NCBI GenBank assembly: GCA_947497265.1
Contig: CANMFP010000005.1
Span: forward strand, 124,001 to 188,000
Direction: 5' to 3'
Source of the DNA: an uncultured Isoptericola sp.
GTDB lineage: Bacteria > Actinomycetota > Actinomycetes > Actinomycetales > Cellulomonadaceae
Length of the DNA stretch: 64,000 bases
The notes beneath the pieces are model-generated. The model did not search any database. It was not told the DNA's origin and saw only the letters and a program-made list of their open reading frames with translations. Both the position numbers and the translations under genes were made by a program. Each line of letters starts with the position of its first letter. Within the stretch, counting starts at the first letter, position 1. Shown here piece after piece: positions 1-8,596 of the stretch.

Positions 1-894
1 CAGCGCAAGTCCCTGCGGTCCCAGCTCCGTGGCGGTGCCGGCGACCCGATCATCCCGTTCGCGCAGGCGGGCTCGCTGACGAAGGTCTTCGCCGTCGCGT
101 CCGGCAAGGGCGGCGTCGGCAAGTCGTCGGTGACCGCGAACCTGGCGGCGGCCATGGCCGCCGACGGCCTCAGCGTGGGCGTGCTCGACGCCGACATCTA
201 CGGCTTCTCGATCCCCCGCATGCTGGGCGTCGACCGACAGCCCACCCGCGTCGACTCGATGCTCCTGCCGCCGATCGCGCACGGCGTCAAGGTCGTCTCG
301 ATCGGCATGTTCGTGCCTGCCGGCCAGCCGGTCGTGTGGCGCGGGCCGATGCTGCACCGGGCCCTGGAGCAGTTCCTCGCCGACGTGTTCTGGGGCGACC
401 TGGACGTGCTGCTGCTCGACCTGCCCCCCGGCACCGGGGACATCGCCATCTCGGTGGCGCAGCTCCTGCCCGGCAGCGAGATCCTCGTGGTCACCACACC
501 GCAGGTGGCCGCCGCCGAGGTGGCCGAACGGGCCGGGTCGATCGCGACCCAGACGTCCCAGGGCGTGGTGGGCGTCGTGGAGAACATGTCGTGGCTCGCG
601 CAGCCCGACGGCTCCCGCCTGGAGATCTTCGGTTCCGGTGGCGGGGAGCGCGTCGCCCGGAGCCTCACGGAGACCGTGGGCACGGAGGTCCCGCTCCTCG
701 GGCAGGTCCCGCTGGACGTGCCCGTCCGCGAGGGCGGCGACGACGGCACCCCCGTGGTGCTCACCGATCCCGACTCCCCCGGCGCGCAGGTGCTGCGCGA
801 CGTCGCGCGGCGCCTCTCCGGCCGGGCGCGCGGCCTGGCGGGCAGGCAGCTCGGCGTGACGCCCGTCGGCTCGGCCGGCCACGGGCAGGGCTGA
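1..894 (+). CDS. mrp: Mrp/NBP35-family ATPase, 5' truncated by window
   Basis: The reading frame is open from the first base. It carries the deviant Walker A motif ASGKGGVGKSS at about positions 94-129, so the true start lies upstream of the window; an internal GTG at 130 is after the P-loop and cannot be the start. Further motifs of the family are visible: LDADIYGFSIPRMLG (switch I-like), LLLDLPPGTGD (Walker B region) and VENMSW. Family members are P-loop ATPases that carry or load Fe-S clusters, in the cytoplasm. The C-terminus ends in a Gly/Arg-rich tail. Galactokinase follows 44 bases downstream in the same direction. Identity is firm; the exact client is not visible from sequence. Confidence 0.93.
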   Translation, partial: QRKSLRSQLRGGAGDPIIPFAQAGSLTKVFAVASGKGGVGKSSVTANLAAAMAADGLSVGVLDADIYGFSIPRMLGVDRQPTRVDSMLLPPIAHGVKVVSIGMFVPAGQPVVWRGPMLHRALEQFLADVFWGDLDVLLLDLPPGTGDIAISVAQLLPGSEILVVTTPQVAAAEVAERAGSIATQTSQGVVGVVENMSWLAQPDGSRLEIFGSGGGERVARSLTETVGTEVPLLGQVPLDVPVREGGDDGTPVVLTDPDSPGAQVLRDVARRLSGRARGLAGRQLGVTPVGSAGHGQG

Positions 895-938
895 GCAGCC
901 GTCCCGGAGGAAGCGCCGGATCGGTGATACTGGGGGCC

Positions 939-2168
939 ATGACGTCTCCCCAGTGGCTCGATTCCTGGTCCGCCGACGACGGCGCCGCCCGTGTCCGCAC
1001 CCTGTTCACCGAGGCTTTCGGGGACGACGGCGCGCCGGACGGCGTGTGGTCCGCCCCGGGGCGCGTGAACCTGATCGGGGAGCACACCGACTACAACGCC
1101 GGGCTGGCCCTGCCCGTGGCGCTCCCCCACCGCACCTACGTGGCGCTGCGGTCGCGGACCGACGGCCTCGTGCGCCTCGCCTCGGCCCAGGCTCCCGACG
1201 AGCGGTGGGAGACGGCGCTCGACGAGGTCACCCCCGGGGTCACCCACGGCTGGGGGGCGTACGTGGCCGGCGTCGCCTGGGCGCTGCGCGCCGCGGGTCA
1301 CGAGGTCTCCGGGTTCGACGCCGTCGTCGACTCGTGCGTGCCGTTCGGCGCGGGCCTGTCCTCGTCGGCCGCGCTGGAGTGCGCGGTCGCGGTCGCGCTC
1401 GACGCGGTCCACTCGCTGGGTCTGGCGGCCGACGACGCCGGCCGGGCAGAGCTGGTGACGGCGTGCGTCCGGGCCGAGAACGAGATCGCGGGCGCGCCGA
1501 CCGGCGGCATGGACCAGGCGGCGTCGCTCCGCTGCTCCGCCGGGCACGCCCTGCTCCTGGACTGCCGGCCCGGCCTCACCGCGCTCGAGTCCGCCGAGCG
1601 GGTGCCCTTCGACCTGGCCGCGGCCGGGCTGATGCTGCTCGTGGTGGACACCCGGGCCGAGCACGCGCTCGTCGACGGGCAGTACGCCCAGCGCCGGGCC
1701 GCGTGCGAGCAGGCCGCGGACATCCTTGGGGTCGCCTCGTTGCGCGAGATCGCGCCCGACGAGCTCGACGTCGCCCTGGACAAGCTCGGCGGCACCGAGG
1801 ACGCCGAGGTCCTGCGCCGCCGGGTCCGGCACGTGGTCACCGAGATCGCGCGCACCGCCGAGTTCGCGGACCTGGTGCGCGCCGGACGGGCCACCGAGGT
1901 CGGCCCGCTCATGAACGCCTCGCACGCCTCGCTGCGGGACGACTACGAGGTCTCCGCACGCGAGCTCGACCTGGTGGTCGAGGCGGCGCTCGGCGCCGGA
2001 GCGCTCGGTGCGCGGATGACCGGCGGGGGGTTCGGCGGGTCAGCCATCGCCCTGGTCCGCGCCGCGGACGTCGACGGCGTCACCGCGGCCGTCCAGACGG
2101 CGTTCGACGAGGCCGGGCTCGCAGCGCCCGGATTCCTGCTCGCACCGCCGTCGGACCCCGCGCGCTGA
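939..2168 (+). CDS. galK: Galactokinase
   Basis: Galactokinase phosphorylates alpha-D-galactose to galactose-1-phosphate with ATP in the Leloir pathway. The 409-residue product has the galactokinase signature GRVNLIGEHTDYN near residue 38, the GHMP glycine-rich loop GAGLSSSAA in the middle and the third GHMP motif MTGGGFGGSA near the C-terminus. Length is normal for the family. The ATG at 939 is chosen because the family N-terminus (a short helix before WSAPGRVN) begins there. No galT or galE is nearby, so the Leloir partners must be elsewhere. It may receive galactose released by the GH27 enzyme at 9640-10950, but they are not in one operon. Confidence 0.95.
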   Translation: MTSPQWLDSWSADDGAARVRTLFTEAFGDDGAPDGVWSAPGRVNLIGEHTDYNAGLALPVALPHRTYVALRSRTDGLVRLASAQAPDERWETALDEVTPGVTHGWGAYVAGVAWALRAAGHEVSGFDAVVDSCVPFGAGLSSSAALECAVAVALDAVHSLGLAADDAGRAELVTACVRAENEIAGAPTGGMDQAASLRCSAGHALLLDCRPGLTALESAERVPFDLAAAGLMLLVVDTRAEHALVDGQYAQRRAACEQAADILGVASLREIAPDELDVALDKLGGTEDAEVLRRRVRHVVTEIARTAEFADLVRAGRATEVGPLMNASHASLRDDYEVSARELDLVVEAALGAGALGARMTGGGFGGSAIALVRAADVDGVTAAVQTAFDEAGLAAPGFLLAPPSDPAR

Positions 2169-2197
2169 TCGTCGGCGCCGTCGTCGGCGCCTCAGCG
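2163..2197. terminator. Hairpin between convergent galK and small gene
   Basis: CGCTGA and TCAGCG form an outer stem that includes the galK stop codon, and two GGCGCC arms form an inner stem around GTCGTC, with a 5-base bulge. It sits exactly between two converging genes, so it may serve both directions. There is no U-tract. Confidence 0.5.
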
Positions 2198-2199
2198 GA

Positions 2200-2460
2200 T
2201 CATCCCGACGGGTCGTCGCGGTCTTCGCCGCGGCGGAGCTGGGCCAGCACGTCGTCGAAGAACGAGCGCACCTCTTCCCACCGCACGGTGGCGTTGCCGA
2301 GGTGCTCCTCGAGCCGGTCGATCTCAGCGTGCTGCGCGTCCTGCCGGCGCCGCTCGGCCAGCTCGCGGCGCACCTCGGCCAGCTTGGCCTCTGCCTCGGC
2401 GACGATCCGCTCGAGCTCGCGCTCGACGGCGGCCGCGTCCTCCGGCCTGCCCGTGGTCAT
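2200..2460 (-). CDS. Small coiled-coil hypothetical protein
   Basis: This 86-residue protein is not recognised as a named family. The ATG at 2460 gives MTTGRPEDAAAVERELERIV. Almost all of it is charged heptad-like helix rich in Glu, Arg and Ala (about residues 9-75), so it should form a coiled coil. It has no signal peptide, membrane segment or cysteine. It lies 26 bases downstream of the Na/Pi cotransporter on the same strand and is probably co-transcribed, which would place it in phosphate physiology only by association. The end converges on galK. Confidence 0.7.
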   Translation of the reverse strand: MTTGRPEDAAAVERELERIVAEAEAKLAEVRRELAERRRQDAQHAEIDRLEEHLGNATVRWEEVRSFFDDVLAQLRRGEDRDDPSG

Positions 2461-2486
2461 GGGGTCACCTGCCCGTCCGTGCGGGC

Positions 2487-3725
2487 TCACAGCATCGTGG
2501 TGATGCCGATGAGTGCCAGCGGGATGCCCACGAACACTCCGAGCACCCAGGCCGCGGCCCACACCTTGTTGGTGGCGGCGACATTACCGAGCCACGTCGC
2601 GCCGCGCAGCGGGAGCTGGCGCAGCAGCGGCAGACCGAAGACCACCAGCGCCGCGAACACGTTGAACAGCACGTGCACGAACGCGGCCTGCAGGGCGAGC
2701 GTGCCCTCCGCCCCGGTGAACGCGAAGGCCGCGATCAGGGCGGTGACCGTGGTCCCGATGTTGGCGCCCACGGTGAACGGGTAGATCTGCTTGAGCGAGA
2801 AGGTGCCGGACCCGGCGAGCGGGATCATCAGGCTGGTCGTGGTCGAGGAGGACTGGACCATCACGGTCATCGCGGCGCCGCTGGCGATACCGGTCAGCGG
2901 ACCGCGACCCACGGAGGCGTGCAGCACCTCGGCCGCGCGGCCGACCATGAGCACCTTGAGCAGCTTGCCGAGCCAGTTGATGACCGCAAGGATCAGGCCG
3001 ATGCCGAGGACGATCATCGCGACGCCGTGCCAGGCACCGGGGAGGAACGAGGTGGACCAGCCGAGCAGGTCCGCGAGCGGCTCGGTGACGGCGTCCACGA
3101 CGGTCCCGAGCGCGCCGAACAGCGTGGCGACGATGCCGCCGTCGGACCCGGAGGCCGCGTCCGCGAGCCAGGCGGACGACTTCTGGAGGAAGCCGAACGC
3201 GAGCTCCAGCGGGAGGAAGATGGCGACGGCGATCAGGTTGAAGAAGTCGTGCACTGTCGCGGCGGAGAACGCGCGGCGGAAGGTCTCCCGGTCGCGCACC
3301 ATGCCCAGGCTGACCAGCGTGTTGGTCAGGGTCGTGCCGATGTTGGCACCCATGAGCATCGGGATCGCGATGCTCATCGGCAGGCCGCCGGCCACGAGGC
3401 CGACGGTCACCGAGGTGGTCGTCGAGCTCGACTGCGTGGCCGCGGTGAACAGGACGCCGACCATCAGCGCGACGAACGGGTTCGACGCGAACGCGAACAG
3501 CGACTCGGCGGAGTCGCCCGTCGCCACCTTGAAACCGGAGCCGATCAGCTCGACGGCAGTGATGAGGACGTAGACGCCGACGACGATGCCCAGCCAGTTG
3601 GCGGTGCGCAGCGCGCGGCCGGACAGGCCGAGCCGCTCGAACGGGCTGACCAGCCGGGACTCGCGCTGGTCGACCTCGGCCGGAGCGGCGGAGGTCACGG
3701 ACGCCTGCGGCAGGACGTCGGTCAT
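2487..3725 (-). CDS. Na+/phosphate cotransporter (NptA/PF02690 type)
   Basis: This 412-residue integral membrane protein should couple sodium entry to inorganic phosphate uptake. The diagnostic QSSSTTTS motif appears twice, once in each half (TQSSSTTTSVTVG and VQSSSTTTSLMIP), reflecting the inverted-repeat fold of the Na/Pi-IIb family. About eight to ten hydrophobic segments are visible. The start is the ATG at 3725, preceded on its strand by GGGAG, in preference to an upstream in-frame start that lacks a ribosome binding site. It lacks the C-terminal PhoU domain of longer homologues. A PHO-box-like repeat lies 97 bases upstream, so phosphate-starvation control is likely. A small coiled-coil gene follows. 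Confidence 0.9.
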   Translation of the reverse strand: MTDVLPQASVTSAAPAEVDQRESRLVSPFERLGLSGRALRTANWLGIVVGVYVLITAVELIGSGFKVATGDSAESLFAFASNPFVALMVGVLFTAATQSSSTTTSVTVGLVAGGLPMSIAIPMLMGANIGTTLTNTLVSLGMVRDRETFRRAFSAATVHDFFNLIAVAIFLPLELAFGFLQKSSAWLADAASGSDGGIVATLFGALGTVVDAVTEPLADLLGWSTSFLPGAWHGVAMIVLGIGLILAVINWLGKLLKVLMVGRAAEVLHASVGRGPLTGIASGAAMTVMVQSSSTTTSLMIPLAGSGTFSLKQIYPFTVGANIGTTVTALIAAFAFTGAEGTLALQAAFVHVLFNVFAALVVFGLPLLRQLPLRGATWLGNVAATNKVWAAAWVLGVFVGIPLALIGITTML

Positions 3726-3821
3726 GGAGTCTCCCGTGGAGGTGAGGTGATCGCCCCGGCGGCGACCGCTGCTCGTCATCACTCTCCGAGAGAACCAGGC
3801 CAGAGTGACCTCACGCCTGAC

Positions 3822-3843
3822 CCCAGGTGAACAGAAGATGAAC
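3822..3843 (-). promoter_or_regulatory. Putative PHO box (PhoP site)
   Basis: Read on the minus strand, two adjoining 11-base units are GTTCATCTTCT and GTTCACCTGGG. They match the direct-repeat architecture of actinobacterial PhoP sites (GTTCACC-type units at 11-base spacing). The site is upstream of the Na/Pi cotransporter and pointed at it. A third unit is not evident. Confidence 0.65.
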
Positions 3844-3900
3844 AGGCACGGTTCCGTGCATCACAGGTTCATCTCGTCCCGGTCGCAGCGGACGTGCCTG

Positions 3901-4719
3901 TCACAGCGGGAGGGCGTAGCTCGCCACCACCGCCGAGTGGTCGCTCCACCGCTCCTCGTACGACGGCGCCCTGTCCACCTCGACCTTGACCGCCTGGTCG
4001 GCGAGCCGGCGGTTCGCGAGCTGGTAGTCGATCCGCCAGCCGCGGTCGTTGGTGAACGCCTGCCCGCGCCAGGTCCACCACGTGTACGGACCCGGCCCGT
4101 CACCGCCGTGGGCGCGGCCGAGGTCGGTCCAGCCGCCGTCGAGCCAGCGGTCGACGTAGGCGCGCTCCTCGGGCAGGAAACCGGCACTCTTGCGGTTGCC
4201 CTTGAAGTTCGCGAGGTCGACCTCCCGGTGGGCGATGTTCAGGTCGCCCGCCACGAGGGCCGGGGCCGCGCCGGAGGCGAGATCGGCAAGCCGCGCCGAT
4301 ACCCGGTCCAGGTGGGCGTACTTGGCGACCATCGTGTGCTCCTGGCCGGGGTTCATCGACCCCGAGTGCAGGTAGGCCGAGACCACGGTGAGCGGCGCGC
4401 CGCCGGGTAGCGTCAGGTCCGCCTCCAGCCAGCGCCCGGTGTCGACGTCGGGCTCCGTGCCGCCGTCGGGCAGCGCGAGCCCGCCGCGCACCGCGGCGAT
4501 CGGGAGGCGTGACGCGACGGCGACGCCGGCCCGCCCCTTGAGCTCGGACGGCAGGTGGGCGACGTGCCAGCCGTCGAGGTAGTCGCGCACGAGCGCGTCG
4601 GGGGCCCGGACCTCCTGCAGCAGCAGGACGTCGGGCGAGCGGCGGGAGATCCAGTCGTGCATGCCGCGGCGGAAGGCGGCACGGATCCCGTTGACGTTGG
4701 CGGTCGCGATGGTCAGCAC
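3901..4719 (-). CDS. xthA: Exodeoxyribonuclease III (AP endonuclease)
   Basis: The product is a metal-dependent 3'-5' exonuclease and AP endonuclease of the EEP fold, acting in base excision repair. Motifs in order are ATANVNGIRAA (N-terminus), LLLQEVRAPD (metal-binding Glu), SAYLHSG, AGDLNIAH, the R-I-D-Y-Q-L-A-N segment and SDHSAVVA (catalytic Asp-His) near the end. The GTG at 4719 gives the usual family N-terminus VLTIATANVNGIR (272 residues) and has GGTGGG before it; a GTG at 4743 would add eight residues. The gene is monocistronic in appearance, facing no obvious partner. Length matches the family. Confidence 0.93.
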   Translation of the reverse strand: MLTIATANVNGIRAAFRRGMHDWISRRSPDVLLLQEVRAPDALVRDYLDGWHVAHLPSELKGRAGVAVASRLPIAAVRGGLALPDGGTEPDVDTGRWLEADLTLPGGAPLTVVSAYLHSGSMNPGQEHTMVAKYAHLDRVSARLADLASGAAPALVAGDLNIAHREVDLANFKGNRKSAGFLPEERAYVDRWLDGGWTDLGRAHGGDGPGPYTWWTWRGQAFTNDRGWRIDYQLANRRLADQAVKVEVDRAPSYEERWSDHSAVVASYALPL

Positions 4720-4781
4720 GCGGGCAATCCCACCACACGCCACCGACGACCGTCAGCGGCGCAGCTCACCCGTCCGGGACG

Positions 4782-5264
4782 TCACTCACCCGCGTGGGCG
4801 GCCTCCAGCGCGGCGACGTCGATCTTGGACATCGTCAGCATCGCCTGCATCGCCCGCTGGTTCGCCGCGGTGGAGTAGTCGCCGCAGAGCTCCTCGAGCT
4901 GCTTCGGGACGACCTGCCAGCTCACGCCGAAGCGGTCGGTGCACCACCCGCACGGGCCCGGTCTGCCGCCGTCGGCCGTGAACAGGTTCCAGTAGTGGTC
5001 GACCTCGTCCTGCCCGTCGCAGAGCAGGTAGAGGCTGAAGGCCTCGTCGAGCCGGAGGTCGGGCCCGGCGTTGAGGCCGACGACGTCGACGCCGCAGACC
5101 GTGAACTCGACGATGAACGGCTTACCGGCCGTGACTCCCGGGACGCCTTGGGGGGCCGTGAGCACGCTCCCGACGCTGGAGCCGGGAACGTGCTCGGCGT
5201 AGAAGGCTGCCGCCTCGTGCGCGTCGTCGTCGGCGAACCACAGGTGCGGTCGCACGGTGACCAT
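4782..5264 (-). CDS. VOC-superfamily PhnB-like protein
   Basis: This 160-residue protein resembles the PhnB / 3-demethylubiquinone methyltransferase-like group of the vicinal oxygen chelate superfamily. Visible traits are the N-terminal HLWFADDDAHEAAAFY strand-helix, GGRPGPCGWCTDRFGVSWQ with the typical D-x-F-G-V-x-W-Q turn, and the closing MLTMSKIDVAALEAA helix. The metal ligands are not conserved well enough to assign an enzyme reaction, so the function is unknown. The ATG at 5264 has GGAGGGAG five bases upstream, which decides against a longer start at 5333. It appears to be a stand-alone gene. Confidence 0.85.
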   Translation of the reverse strand: MVTVRPHLWFADDDAHEAAAFYAEHVPGSSVGSVLTAPQGVPGVTAGKPFIVEFTVCGVDVVGLNAGPDLRLDEAFSLYLLCDGQDEVDHYWNLFTADGGRPGPCGWCTDRFGVSWQVVPKQLEELCGDYSTAANQRAMQAMLTMSKIDVAALEAAHAGE

Positions 5265-5339
5265 GTCGCTCCCTCCGTCGCCCCCGCGGGTCGGGGGCTC
5301 GAAGGTACGACGGCGACGGTGCGCCGTACTCATCGGTCC

Positions 5340-6203
5340 TCAGGTCGCTGCGAGGCGCTGCTTCTCTGCAGCTACGTCGTAGGTGGCCGTGGGCCACTGC
5401 GGGTCGATGTCCTCCAGGGCGGTCACGAGCAGCGCCTGGACCGCGAGCCGTGCGTACCACTTCGCGTTCGCCGGCACCACGTGCCACGGCGCGTGGTCGC
5501 TCGACGTCCGGTCGAACACCGTCTGGAACGCCTCCATGTAGCGCGGCCAGAGCTGACGTTCGTCCACGTCCCCCGGGTTGTACTTCCAGTGCTTGTCGGG
5601 CCGGTCGAGCCGCTCCATGAGGCGCGCCTTCTGCTCCTCGGACGAGATGTGGAGCATGACCTTGACGACCCTCGTCCCCGAGTCCGTCAGCCGCCGCTCG
5701 AAGTCGTCGATCGCACCGTAGCGGCGCTCGATCTCCGCGGACGGCGCGAGCCCGCGCACCGCACCGATGAGGACGTCCTCGTAGTGCGAGCGGTCGAACA
5801 CGCCGATGAACCCCGCCTCGGGGACCTCCTTCTCCACCCGCCACAGGAAGTCGTGCCCCAGCTCCTCCGGCGTCGGCTTCTTGAACGCCTTGAGCTGGAT
5901 CCCCTGCGGGTCGGTGGCTCCGATGACGTGGCGGACGATCCCGCCCTTGCCCGCGGAGTCCATCGCCTGGAGGACGAGCAGCACCGACGGAGCGGCCGGG
6001 TCCTGCCTGCTCTGGGCGTAGAGGCGCTCCTGCAGGTCGGCCAGCTGGTCGGTCCCCGCGCGCAGGTCGGCGCGGCCGTGCTTCTTGCGTCCGTCGTAGC
6101 CAGGTGTGGTGTCCGGGTCGACGTCGGCCAGGCGGAAGCCCGGCCCGACCCGGAGCAGCTCGCCAGGGTCAGCGGTCCAGCGGTCCTCGCGCGTCACGGT
6201 CAT
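5340..6203 (-). CDS. ppk2: Polyphosphate kinase 2 family phosphotransferase
   Basis: PPK2 enzymes transfer phosphate between polyphosphate and nucleotides (ADP/GDP or AMP depending on class). The 287-residue single-domain product has the Walker A-like LQAMDSAGKGG, the FDRSHYEDVLI segment that carries the Walker B-like Asp and lid region, and the conserved RPDKHWKYNPGD and WPRYMEAF motifs. It has no tandem second domain, so it belongs with the short PPK2 forms; class (ADP- or AMP-specific) cannot be told with certainty. The start is the ATG at 6203. It lies near a Na/Pi transporter, and both could belong to phosphate homeostasis, but there is no shared operon. Confidence 0.9.
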   Translation of the reverse strand: MTVTREDRWTADPGELLRVGPGFRLADVDPDTTPGYDGRKKHGRADLRAGTDQLADLQERLYAQSRQDPAAPSVLLVLQAMDSAGKGGIVRHVIGATDPQGIQLKAFKKPTPEELGHDFLWRVEKEVPEAGFIGVFDRSHYEDVLIGAVRGLAPSAEIERRYGAIDDFERRLTDSGTRVVKVMLHISSEEQKARLMERLDRPDKHWKYNPGDVDERQLWPRYMEAFQTVFDRTSSDHAPWHVVPANAKWYARLAVQALLVTALEDIDPQWPTATYDVAAEKQRLAAT

Positions 6204-6267
6204 CCCGTCATCATCGCAAGGTCGGGGCGGCGGCGTCGGCCGTGCGGCACGGCCGACGCCGGGGCGG

Positions 6268-7125
6268 TCAGCCGACCGTGCGCTCCGCAGCCTCGACCGC
6301 GCTGCGGAACAGCATCGCGATCGTCGTCGGACCGACGCCGCCGATCCGCGGCGTGATCGCGCCGGCGACCTCCTCGCAGGACTCGTCCACGTCCGGCAGC
6401 AGCTTGCGACCCTCGTACCGGACGCCGCCACCGACGACCGTCACGCCCGGCGTCAGGTGCTCCGGCTGCAGGATGCCCGGGACACCGGCTGCCGCGATGA
6501 CGATGTCGGCACGCTTGGTGTAGTCCGGCCAGTCCGGCACCCCGGTGTGGACCACGGTGACGGCGGCGTTCGCCGTCGGACGCTTCTGCGAGAGCAGCAG
6601 CGCCAGCGGCCGCCCGAGCGTCGTGCCGCGCCCGAGGATGCAGACCTCGCGCCCGGCCACCGGGATCTCGTAGTGGGCAAGCAGCGTCTCGATCCCCGCC
6701 GGCGTGGCGGGCACGGGACCCGGCATGCCCAGGGCGAGACGCCCCATGTTCACGGGGTGGAGCGCGTCGACGTCCTTGTCCGGGTCGAGCGCCAGCAGCG
6801 CCGCGTCGAAGTCGATCTGCGGGGGCGTCGGGTGCTGGATCAGCACGGAGTCGACGTCGTCGGCGTCGTTCATCTCCCGCACCGCCGCCAGGACGTCCGC
6901 CTGCGCGGCGTCCTGCGGCAGATGGATGTGCGGCGAGCTGAAACCGAGCTCGGTCGCCTTGTCCATCTTCATGCGGATGTAGCCGGCGCTCGCGGAGTCG
7001 TCGCCCACGAGGATCGTGCCGAGACCTGGCCGGTGACCGGCGGCGACGAGGGCCTCGATCCGCGGGGCGAGGTCGGCGAACACGGCCTCGGCGACCGGCC
7101 CGCCCGGCAGCATCCGGGCGGTCAC
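6268..7125 (-). CDS. folD: Bifunctional methylene-THF dehydrogenase/cyclohydrolase
   Basis: FolD interconverts 5,10-methylene-, methenyl- and 10-formyl-tetrahydrofolate with NADP+ in the cytoplasm. The 285-residue length is normal. Motifs are [21 protein letters not shown] (catalytic Tyr and Lys of the YxxxK motif), [11 protein letters not shown], the nucleotide-binding [16 protein letters not shown] and [10 protein letters not shown] near the C-terminus. The GTG start at 7125 overlaps the glyA stop in a GTGA, so translation is coupled to glyA. An internal ATG four codons later is possible. The pair makes and uses the same one-carbon pool and shares the ZTP riboswitch upstream of glyA. Confidence 0.96.
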   Translation of the reverse strand: MTARMLPGGPVAEAVFADLAPRIEALVAAGHRPGLGTILVGDDSASAGYIRMKMDKATELGFSSPHIHLPQDAAQADVLAAVREMNDADDVDSVLIQHPTPPQIDFDAALLALDPDKDVDALHPVNMGRLALGMPGPVPATPAGIETLLAHYEIPVAGREVCILGRGTTLGRPLALLLSQKRPTANAAVTVVHTGVPDWPDYTKRADIVIAAAGVPGILQPEHLTPGVTVVGGGVRYEGRKLLPDVDESCEEVAGAITPRIGGVGPTTIAMLFRSAVEAAERTVG

Positions 7126-8405
7126 TGCTGCAGCTCCGGGTACAGCGGGAAGTCGGCGGTGAGCTGCGCGACGCGGGCCGACAGGGCCGCGGTGTCCGCA
7201 CCCTCGCCGTCGCGCAGGGCGACCGCGATGATGTCCGCGACCTCGGTGAACTCCTCGTCGCCGAAGCCGCGGGTGGCGAGCGCCGGGGTGCCGATGCGCA
7301 GGCCAGAGGTGACGCGCGGCGGGCGCGGGTCGAACGGGACGGCGTTGCGGTTGACAGTGATGCCGACCGAGTGCAGGAGGTCCTCCGCCTGCTGGCCGTC
7401 CATCGCCGAGTGCCGCAGGTCCACCAGTGCCAGGTGGACGTCCGTGCCACCGGTGAGCACGGAGACGCCGGTCCCCGCGACGTCCGCCTGCGAGAGGCGG
7501 TCCGCGATGATGCGGGCGCCGCGCAGGGTGCGCTCCTGGCGCTCGGTGAAGGCGTCCGACGCCGCCAGCTTGAACGCCACGGCCTTGCCGGCGATGACGT
7601 GCATGAGCGGGCCGCCCTGCTGACCGGGGAAGACGGCCGAGTTCAGCTTCTTCGCGTACTCCTCCTTGGCCAGGATGAAGCCGGAGCGCGGGCCGCCGAT
7701 GGTCTTGTGCACCGTGGAGGAGACGACGTCGGCGTGCGGCACCGGGGACGGGTGCAGGCCCGCGGCCACCAGGCCGGCGAAGTGCGCCATGTCCACCCAG
7801 AGCTTGGCGCCGACCTCGTCCGCGATCTCCCGGAACGCGGGGAAGTCGAGCTGGCGGGGGTAGGCGGACCAGCCGGCGATGATGACGTCCGGGCGGTGCT
7901 CCAGGGCGCGCCTGCGGACCTCGTCCATCTCGATGCGGTGCGACTCCGGGTCGACGCCGTATCCGGCGACGTCGTACAGCTTGCCGGAGAAGTTGATCTT
8001 CATGCCGTGCGTGAGGTGACCGCCGTGGGCCAGCTCGAGACCGAGGATCTTGTCGCCGGGGTTGATCAGCGCGTGCAGCACGGCCGCGTTGGCCTGCGCG
8101 CCGGAGTGCGGCTGGACGTTGGCGTACTCGGCGCCGAACAGCTCCTTGGCGCGCGCGATCGCGAGGTTCTCCGCGATGTCGACCTGCTCGCAGCCGCCGT
8201 AGTAGCGGCGGCCCGGGTATCCCTCGGCGTACTTGTTGGTCAGGACCGAGCCCTGGGCCTGGAGGACGGCGCGCGGCACGAAGTTCTCCGACGCGATCAT
8301 TTCGAGGGTGTCGCGCTGGCGGGCCAGCTCGCCGTCGAGGACGGCGGCGATCTCCGGGTCCACCTCGGACAGTGGGGCGTCGAACGTGGGGTCGGGTGCG
8401 CTCAT
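7122..8405 (-). CDS. glyA: Serine hydroxymethyltransferase
   Basis: GlyA is a PLP enzyme converting serine and THF to glycine and methylene-THF. The 427-residue product shows [50 protein letters not shown] and the PLP-lysine loop [14 protein letters not shown]. The ATG at 8405 has GCAGGAGA eight bases ahead and is preferred to a far upstream in-frame codon that would run into the riboswitch. It is first in a two-gene operon with folD (GTGA overlap). The ZTP riboswitch at 8452-8536 suggests the operon is switched on when purine synthesis stalls for lack of formyl-THF. Confidence 0.96.
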   Translation of the reverse strand: MSAPDPTFDAPLSEVDPEIAAVLDGELARQRDTLEMIASENFVPRAVLQAQGSVLTNKYAEGYPGRRYYGGCEQVDIAENLAIARAKELFGAEYANVQPHSGAQANAAVLHALINPGDKILGLELAHGGHLTHGMKINFSGKLYDVAGYGVDPESHRIEMDEVRRRALEHRPDVIIAGWSAYPRQLDFPAFREIADEVGAKLWVDMAHFAGLVAAGLHPSPVPHADVVSSTVHKTIGGPRSGFILAKEEYAKKLNSAVFPGQQGGPLMHVIAGKAVAFKLAASDAFTERQERTLRGARIIADRLSQADVAGTGVSVLTGGTDVHLALVDLRHSAMDGQQAEDLLHSVGITVNRNAVPFDPRPPRVTSGLRIGTPALATRGFGDEEFTEVADIIAVALRDGEGADTAALSARVAQLTADFPLYPELQQ

Positions 8406-8451
8406 GGCGGCGTCTCCTGCTGTGTCGGCGGTTGCACGGGTTGTCGTTACC

Positions 8452-8536
8452 GACCGGGCCCAGGCGACCGACCCGTCGTCAGCACAGCGCGTCGCTCCCC
8501 GGTGGTGATCCACCTGTACGCCAGTCGCGACGTGGC
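8452..8536 (-). promoter_or_regulatory. ZTP (ZMP) riboswitch, pfl motif
   Basis: On the minus strand the leader of glyA contains the hallmark elements of the pfl RNA in order. CGTCGCGACTGGCG comes first (P1 5' arm and conserved core), then the P2 hairpin GGTGG-ATCA-CCACC, then GGGGAGCGACG (P1 3' arm and core), and after a variable spacer GTCGCCTGGGC, the conserved pseudoknot/P3 element. P1 pairs CGTCGC with GCGACG exactly. The class senses ZTP/ZMP and is known ahead of glyA, folD and purH. The aptamer ends about 50 bases before the glyA ATG. The expression platform (termination or ribosome-site masking) is not obvious by eye. Confidence 0.93.
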
Positions 8537-8596
8537 GATCCTAGCCGATCGTCCTGTCGGGGAGCAGCCGGCAGCGGCCGGCTTCAGGCCGACCGC

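Noticed and set aside
130-894. Start of the Mrp gene at GTG 130
   Set aside because: The P-loop SGKGGVGKSS lies upstream of it in the same open frame, so the gene begins outside the window.
336-938. Upstream extension of galactokinase
   Set aside because: It overlaps the Mrp gene in another frame and has no family similarity; the ATG at 939 gives the standard N-terminus.
198-1925. Long open frame opposite Mrp and galactokinase
   Set aside because: Its Arg/Gly/Ala-rich composition is that of a high-GC antisense shadow; no motif is recognisable.
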